From positions 3,026,563 through 3,090,562 of the forward strand of contig NC_088873.1 of the NCBI RefSeq assembly GCF_032884065.1: 64,000 nucleotides of DNA. Direction: 5' to 3'. Origin of the DNA: Artemia franciscana. Lineage: Eukaryota > Arthropoda > Branchiopoda > Anostraca > Artemiidae. This document shows positions 58,578 to 64,000 of the stretch, piece by piece. The translations under genes and the position numbers were made by a program. The notes below the pieces were generated by a model. It was given only the letters and a program-made list of their open reading frames with translations. It was not told the DNA's origin and did no database searches. Each line of letters starts with the position of its first letter. Within the stretch, counting starts at the first letter, position 1.

Positions 58578-59960
58578 TATTATATATATAGATGTCTCGC
58601 CAAGCACCACAGAAAAGAACGAACTCTAGCCCAGAGCAGCCGAAATATTAAAATAGAATTCAAATTCTGAGAAAAACTGAACCATCGTATGGAGGATGAT
58701 GCAACACACGTATGTTACGACAAGTTAGTAATGTATCGCAAGTGTCTTTTGAAAGGTTGCTTATTTATAGTATTCCTCAAACCGGTTTATTTTCCTATAT
58801 TAAATTAACCTTTAATGAAAATGAACCTTAAAGCTGTTTCTTTAGGTTTATGACGTTATTTCAACAGCTATATTATTTTGCAATTGGCTCCTATCACTTC
58901 ATATTGTAAAATTTCCATTTAAATTGTTTGTGTAAGTCAAAAGTAAAGGCTGTATCAGTTGCAAGCAGTTGCAATCACTGTTGCAAGTTGTCGCAGCCAA
59001 AAGAGGGCACTGTTGCACTTGCAATTGCAGCTGCAGTAGTATTAGCTGTGGAATTTTCAAGCTGATTCCGTTGTCCATTCCTAATATTGCAGATAGGTTC
59101 TTTGGATAATTTGGATGCAGATAGTGTTTTTTGATTTAGCTTAACATACCCCTCAACATTCCTCAAAATTTCACCTCCATGGCCTTATTCATTTGAGACA
59201 AACCCAGGATGAAACATTTTACCCATTCTTTGATAATTTGGATGCATAGAATGTTTTTTGATTTAGCTCAACATGCTCCTCAAGCTTCGAAGCTTCGAAC
59301 CTCTCGAAGCTTCGCTTAATCCTTGTTACTGCTGCACATTTACTTGGTCCACAAGATGTTCTGACATCATCCATAATTCTCTTTAACAACTGCCGTTCCT
59401 TCTTTATAAGGTTTTGGAGTTTTCGATTTGTGATTCTTGCTGTCACTTGTCTTCTAGCCTCAATATTTCGTCGTGTATCATTTTCACTTAAGAAAATTGT
59501 TATGCTCCTTGCTGCATGTCGTCTAACCGCATTCTTCGTTGTGCTTCATTTTCATTGCTGTTTAATTGTGATAGTTTTTGTCACAAGTCTTCAAATGTTC
59601 TAGGGTTGGGACCTCTTGATAACGAAAATAACCAAACTGATTGTGGTTGCAACGGTAAATACAACCTAGCAAAGGAGAAACCATGACCCACAGTAACCAA
59701 AAAATGAGCCCAGAACGCTCAAAAATGGTTGCAGACCGAGGCAAAAAGTTCATTTTTTCTTGAAAGAGCAATGGCCAAAAATATTATACAGGAAACATAA
59801 AATTTTTTGGCCTGAACAACAATTGTTTTTGCATGGGAATCACCATAATTATCGCCTTTTTTCCCCCAGAAACCAGGGCACTAGAATATCTTAGAGAGCT
59901 GTTTAAAGGCTCATTGTGAAAAAATTGCTACATCTACTCGCTTTTATTTATTTTATTTTC
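58578..59960. other. Degenerate - strand coding-like remnants, unrecognised
   Basis: Two basic - strand frames (59446-59219 and 59166-58975) share LNQKT..ASKLSK, showing an internal duplication of about 125 bases (gataatttggatgcat...tttttgatttagct). The upstream frame reads NIEARRQVTARITNRK. It resembles the basic N-terminal regions of transposases but I cannot name it. The remainder, 59600-59960, has no signal. Confidence 0.3.
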
Positions 59961-59964
59961 TTTA

Positions 59965-60095
59965 AGAATTGACGACGCTTCTTGACTACTAAGGTCCCTG
60001 CGTCGGCCCTGCAGTGCATTCCTGCAGCGTAATTCTATCTCTGGGTCCCGTATTACCTAGCTAAGGTCAAATCCACTGCGCCACCACAGGACTAC
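59965..60095 (-). repeat. tRNA-derived SINE
   Basis: On the - strand it starts cctgtggtggcgcagtggat, a good Pol III A box (TGGCGCAGTGG), then ccttagctaggtaatacggg and a degenerate B box (agatagaattac). It continues with gctgcaggaatgcactgcag to an A/T-rich tail (revcomp of cttttatttattttatttt). About 130 bp plus tail. Confidence 0.6.
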
Positions 60096-60494
60096 TCGCT
60101 TTTATAATTAAGAAAACATAACATTTAAAATCAGATCAATATTTGGCAAAAAAAACTTTCCTTTCGTGTACAAGATAAATGACGTTATAGATATAGGTTA
60201 CAACCATTAATACAGTTATAGTAAAATGCTTCAAAGAGTGTCCTGGATAAACATAACAAGGTTGTCCGTTCTTTAATAGCCCTGAAAAGAAAAAGCCAGA
60301 AGTTTTTTGTGTGCTAATTGAATGAGAAGCGGCAGTTTACATGACCTTTGTATAAATTGAAATGAGTGGGAAGGTCATAAATTGTGTGCTTTTTCTTTAA
60401 ACTTTCCAGAAGACCAGCGATATTGAGGATCTACAATTATAGCTAGTAAAGGATGAATTTCATGACCTTTTCTGATATAACGAAGCTGTTTTCA

Positions 60495-60514
60495 TGACGT
60501 CACTGATATAAAAA
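60495..60514 (+). promoter_or_regulatory. TGACGTCA plus TATA-like element
   Basis: A perfect CRE/ATF palindrome (60495-60502) is followed five bases later by TATAAAAA (60507-60514), about 215 bases before the eIF4E-like start codon. A credible core promoter for that gene. The palindrome is also a recurrent motif of the local Helitrons. Confidence 0.4.
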
Positions 60515-60727
60515 CATGCGAAGGGTAAAACCTTTGTTTATCTGCAAACATTTTATGCAATAAGAAAAGGCAAGGTGCAAATTTATTTTAGGGAAGCCTT
60601 ACTTTCACCAATTGTTATGGATATCCTCTATCTCAAATATTTGCGTTATAAAAACTAAATGCCTCTTTAACATATTGACATATCAGAACTACTAAAATAG
60701 AATGCAGACCCTCAGTTCATACAAAAC

Positions 60728-61297
60728 ATGAATAACACTAGTAGTGAAAGCGGCGAAGGTCTTGAGGGACCACATCTTCCGACGAGCGACGAGCTAAAAC
60801 AATGGACGTTTTATATGCGTGATGCCACTGGTCAAAGAGGTAACTGGGACAAGACTCTCCAGGAAATTCATTCATTTGATACTGTCAAAGGCTTTTGGGA
60901 GCTTCTATATCATATGGCAAAACCTAGTCAAATTAAACAAAATCCTAGGACTAAAGAAGCCAAAAACATAAGTATTTTCAGAAAGGGCATATCCCCTAGA
61001 TGGGAAGATCCAGCCAACAGCAATGGAGGCCGGTTTGAAATGAACATCAATGCAGACAAATTGGGCAGTAGTGTGGAAATTGATAAACTTTGGGAAGACT
61101 TAATATTGCTTATGATTGGAGAAAATTTTGGCGAGCTGAATGAGAAAATTCACGGTGTTGATTTAGCTATACGTAGGAGGGAATACAGACTTTCCTTATG
61201 GGTAGGGGAGTGTGATAAACAGGCAAAGAGTTTGATGATTGAAAAAATAAAAAGCATCAGTGATGTTGAAATCAGATTTGAAAACCATACATGGTGA
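60728..61297 (+). CDS. eIF4E: eIF4E-like cap-binding protein, single exon
   Basis: Binds the mRNA 5' cap in translation initiation or its control. 189 residues. Cap-sandwich tryptophans W40 (in GNWDKTL) and W92 (RWEDPANSNGG) and the third family Trp W158 (LSLWVGECD) are present, as are E93, R149 and W57 (VKGFWEL, the eIF4G/4E-BP docking Trp). Core motifs appear in family order from LKQWTFYMRD to IRFENHTW. It is shorter than human eIF4E (217) at both ends, lacking the last C-terminal loop. No intron; A11 at 61377-61387, 80 bases after the stop, suggests a retrocopy that has stayed open. MAKPSQI is reminiscent of the eIF4E2/4EHP class, but W40 argues against a standard 4EHP. ATG context AAC is good. 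Confidence 0.88.
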   Translation: MNNTSSESGEGLEGPHLPTSDELKQWTFYMRDATGQRGNWDKTLQEIHSFDTVKGFWELLYHMAKPSQIKQNPRTKEAKNISIFRKGISPRWEDPANSNGGRFEMNINADKLGSSVEIDKLWEDLILLMIGENFGELNEKIHGVDLAIRRREYRLSLWVGECDKQAKSLMIEKIKSISDVEIRFENHTW

Positions 61298-61376
61298 AAC
61301 CCAACAAAACAGCTGAGAGAAAATACAAAAGCTAATGTCTATAACTGGTATAAATTCTAACGGACAGAAATTAGCT

Positions 61377-61387
61377 AAAAAAAAAAA
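61377..61387 (+). other. A11 tract, possible retrocopy poly(A) remnant
   Basis: Eleven A 80 bases downstream of the eIF4E-like stop codon; no AATAAA precedes it. No flanking duplication could be identified by eye. Confidence 0.3.
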
Positions 61388-61689
61388 CTACTGTTTGATT
61401 TTACACACTTTGAAATTTACACAATTGCCAAGTGTGATAGTAACTATTATTGCAATTGCTTATGTGTAATTATAGTGGGAGGCCCAGCCCTCCACTTCAG
61501 CGGGGCCAGGAAAACCCTTGGCTATTTCCAGCAGCTACTGATTTTTTTTTATCTTTATTTGGAGTTTTGAACCAATTGTTAATGTGGAACATGCATAATG
61601 AGGTCATTTGTTACCACATTAGTAAATAGGGAGGACTCCATTATAAATACATAGCATACATTCGGACATATTCAGTCACTTTCACTTCA

Positions 61690-62160
61690 CTATCATGAAA
61701 TGAAATTAGCAAGTAATCAACGGAATCAACTGAACATAAGGAATTTCATATAGTAATTTAATACAACGCACAATAGCTCAGTTTGGTCGTCAGGACATTC
61801 AGTCTAATCGACTAAACGGGATCGACTGAGTTTCAGGCAGTAATCTAGTACTAAGCACAACAACTCAGTTCAGTCATCAGCATATTCAGTCCAATCAACA
61901 GAACGGTATCAATGAAATTCTAGATAAAAATTTAATACAAAGCACTACAAGTCAGTTTAGTCGTCTGCCCATTCAGCCCAATCAACTAAACGGAATCAAC
62001 GGAAGTTCAGAAAAGTATTTAAATGCAAATCACAACAACTCAGTTTAGTCATAAGCACATTCAGTTCAATCAACTGAATGGGATCAACCGAATTTCTGAT
62101 AGTAATTAAATACAACGCACAACAACTCAGTTTAGACGTAAGCACCTTCCATTTCCATCA
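61690..62160 (+). repeat. About 92-bp tandem repeat, five units
   Basis: Units contain caactcagtttagtcgtca, cattcagtccaatcaacta, acgggatcaac and tttaatacaa in order. Starts fall near 61690, 61765, 61860, 61945 and 62035, with a decayed last unit. Non-coding, between the eIF4E-like gene and Helitron copy B. Confidence 0.8.
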
Positions 62161-62382
62161 ACAGAGCCAACTTAACATCAACAAAACACGCAAACGTGAT
62201 AAAATAAAGAACAGCACAGGATAAGACAGTTCAAACAAATCAATATGAAGCATGCTGAGCGCAATTACAAAAGACAGCAACTGAAAGCCCCAGCAATGCA
62301 TTAAAGTCAACTCAGAACAGGAAAATTAAGGACAGCTTGATTCTATATGGCTACCCTTCTGATGATTAGAGCATGAGTCGAG

Positions 62383-62870
62383 ATGTTCAAATCGGGACTA
62401 TGTCTGAAATTTGTCCCTAGGGCATTGAAATTTAATGGCGAAACAATTGGAATGTGTTGCGCCTCAGAAAAAGTTAAGCTTCCTCAACTGGCTGCACCAC
62501 CAGAGCCATTGAATGCTTTACTTACTGGAAATACATCTGAATCGAAGTGTTTTTTATCAAACATCAGGAAATATAACTCATTTTTCCAAATGACGTCCTT
62601 TGGTGCCTGAATCAAAGATCAAGGTCATTTTATGCCTACTATCAAAGTAAAAGGGCAAATTTATCATAGAAGAGGCTCTCTTCTACCAGTCTCAGGTGAG
62701 CATCACAAATTTTTGCAACTGCACTTCATCAGTTATGGCAATGCTGAATTGAATGCATGCTGCGGAATTTCTCCCGGCGTTGAAAGGACTATCGTTTTCC
62801 AATTGCAACATCTTTTCCACAATAATAATAATTTAGTCCGTCTGTTCAAAACAAATGGGCCCCACAAATA
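62383..62870 (+). pseudogene. Helitron B N-terminal remnant
   Basis: It reads RALKFNGETIGMCCASEKVK, KLPQLAAPPEPLNALLTG and SKCFLSNIRKYNSFFQMTSF. A stop follows GA, then VKGQIYHRRGSLLPVSGEHH and ISPGVERTIVFQLQHLFHNN. It parallels copy A at 5580-6040. The first CPYC cysteines have been lost by a small deletion. Confidence 0.75.
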
Positions 62871-62932
62871 GCCCCCCAATTCAGATGGACCCCTGCAGAC
62901 GAAATGAATGCTTGCCTGAAAATTTCTAATTA

Positions 62933-63786
62933 ATGGGCACACGTAAAGACATTAAAATTAACTACAAATATGCGTGTTTGATTGCAAAACGATGACTCTG
63001 GTCAAACTTTTTTAGATCAATTGCTGGCAATTGGAAACGGAAAGCTCACAGAAGACTCAATTTGAGGACGTATACAACCGCCTGCTGAATTCTGCAATTT
63101 AGTGACGTCCAAAAATGAATTGGTTGAAAAACTATTTCCGAATATTCTAACCAATTATAATAATCATAAATGGCTAAGTGAACGAGCGATCCTGGCAGCC
63201 AAGAATAAAAAACGTCCACGAAATCAACAATATTGTTTTGACCAAGATCCGAGACCAGGCAGTCCTTTACAAGTCAGTTGACACATTTCTGGAACCAAAT
63301 GAAGCGGTTAATTATCCATCTGAATTTTTAAATTCCCTGGAAATCCCAGGGTTTCCACCACACGTACTACAACTAAAAATAGGCGTACCAATAATATTGT
63401 TACGAAATATCAACCCACCAAAGCTTTGCAATGGCACGCGACTTGCCGTAAAAAAAAAACAATGGAAAACGTAATAGAGTCAACAACCTTTTAGGGCCTT
63501 TTGAGGGTGAGGCTGTTCTTATTCCTCGCATTCCCACGATTCCAACGGATCTGCCTTTTCAATTTAAAAGATGGCGATTCCCAATTCGATTAGCATTTGT
63601 AATCACCATCAACAAAGCTCAAGGGCAATCATTAGAAAATTTGGTATAGATCTTAATGTAGATTGTTTTACCCATGGACAATTTTACGTAGCGTGTTCGA
63701 GGGTTGGTAAACCTGACAATCTATTTATATGCACAGACAATGGGACAGCGAAGAATGTTGTATATTCGCAAGTTTTAAGCAGTTAA
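62933..63786 (+). pseudogene. Helitron B helicase C-terminal remnant
   Basis: Segments in changing frames: WAHVKTLKLTTNMRV, LLAIGNGKLTEDS, KNELVEKLFPNILTNYNNHK, VLYKSVDTFLEPNEAVNYP, EFLNSLEIPGFPPHVLQLK, VPIILLRNINPPKLCNGTRL and ITINKAQGQSLENFGIDLN, with YVACSRVGKPDNLFI near the end. These are the conserved C-terminal helicase motifs of Helitrons (LRN.....LCNGTR, NKAQGQ, Y.A.SR). Frame changes near 63165 and 63470, among others. Confidence 0.85.
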
Positions 63787-63837
63787 TTTGTATTGTATAT
63801 GAATATCTATTTATCTATCTATCTATATAAAAATAAT

Positions 63838-63838
63838 T

Positions 63839-63901
<63 letters not shown>
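63838..63901. repeat. (TA)n microsatellite in Helitron B 3' region
   Basis: About 31 TA repeats, flanked by ctatctatctatc before and ataaaaataagttg after, as in the other Helitron 3' regions. Confidence 0.95.
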
Positions 63902-63903
<2 letters not shown>

Positions 63904-63929
63904 ATAAATATAAAAATAAGTTGTTTGTC

Positions 63930-63990
63930 TGTCTGTCGACTGACGTCATGTTTGTGTGTCGACTGACGTCATGTTTGTGGACTGACGTCA
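63930..63990 (+). repeat. Tandem TGACGTCA-containing repeat
   Basis: Three units of about 23 bases contain gactgacgtcatgtttgtg. Each holds a perfect TGACGTCA palindrome. The matching position in the other Helitron pieces has ggtgacgtcacctg or acacgacgtcac. Confidence 0.85.
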
Positions 63991-64000
63991 TTATAAGGAT

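Larger units (their letters stand above)
62340..64000 (+). mobile_element. Helitron copy B, internally deleted, runs off window
   Basis: The N-terminal Cys-region segment (62383-62866) is followed after about 65 unrelated or scrambled bases by the C-terminal half of the helicase (62933-63786). The whole Rep domain and the P-loop half of the helicase are absent. The 3' part has a TA microsatellite and TGACGTCA repeats to the window end. Same orientation and family as copy A. Confidence 0.85.

Noticed and set aside
59219-59446. Basic - strand protein resembling a histone-like or DNA-binding gene
   Set aside because: Its C-terminal piece is duplicated next door and upstream frames are broken; more likely an unidentified transposon relic.

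Overview
The window looks like a piece of a repeat-rich, AT-rich invertebrate nuclear genome, most likely an arthropod and perhaps a crustacean. The grounds are spliced exons with GT..AG junctions, a eukaryotic tRNA-Gln, Helitrons, several LINE clades, MITEs, long A/T microsatellites and two 100-base assembly gaps (7660-7759 and 32786-32885). The species call is a hunch. No bacterial, viral or operon-like organisation is visible.

Three host protein genes are supported. (1) A calponin/transgelin-family actin-binding protein lies on the + strand, with five exons at 15294-15448, 18019-18085, 19805-19909, 24735-24767 and 40580-40766, and a plausible short terminal exon at 42322-42356. All junctions agree in phase, one intron is 15.8 kb long, and the first exon is not located. 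(2) An uninterrupted guanylate kinase gene lies on the - strand at 51047-51682. (3) An uninterrupted eIF4E-like cap-binding protein lies on the + strand at 60728-61297, with an A11 tract 80 bases after the stop (possible retrogene) and a TGACGTCA plus TATA-like block about 220 bases upstream. A canonical tRNA-Gln(TTG) sits inside the large calponin intron, and two or more tRNA-like or SINE pieces are scattered.

Layout. 1-3430: Helitron-derived low-complexity arrays read on the - strand. 4.5-5.1 kb: tRNA-like sequence and a LINE reverse-transcriptase scrap. 5.1-7.66 kb: decayed Helitron lacking the Rep core. 7.8-15 kb: dispersed and tandem repeats ending in a perfect 217-bp palindrome. 15.3-42.4 kb: the calponin gene, its introns filled with satellites, MITEs and LINE pieces. 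42.4-51 kb: MITEs and a non-coding repeat family (called R1 here). 51-52 kb: guanylate kinase. 52.3-57 kb: a CR1/L2-type LINE split by an R1 copy, then a 5'-truncated RTE LINE with a clean target-site duplication. 57.5-58.6 kb: Helitron 3' end with two hairpin-CTAG terminators. 59-62.2 kb: SINE, eIF4E-like gene, satellite. 62.3-64 kb: a second, internally deleted Helitron running off the window.

The window does not show a clear new multi-gene system. The most interesting signals are structural: the palindrome with a hammerhead-like core, the triplicated decoy splice acceptor before calponin exon 5, a minisatellite that seems to descend from LINE coding sequence, R1 insertions in two different LINEs, and the doubled Helitron terminator.
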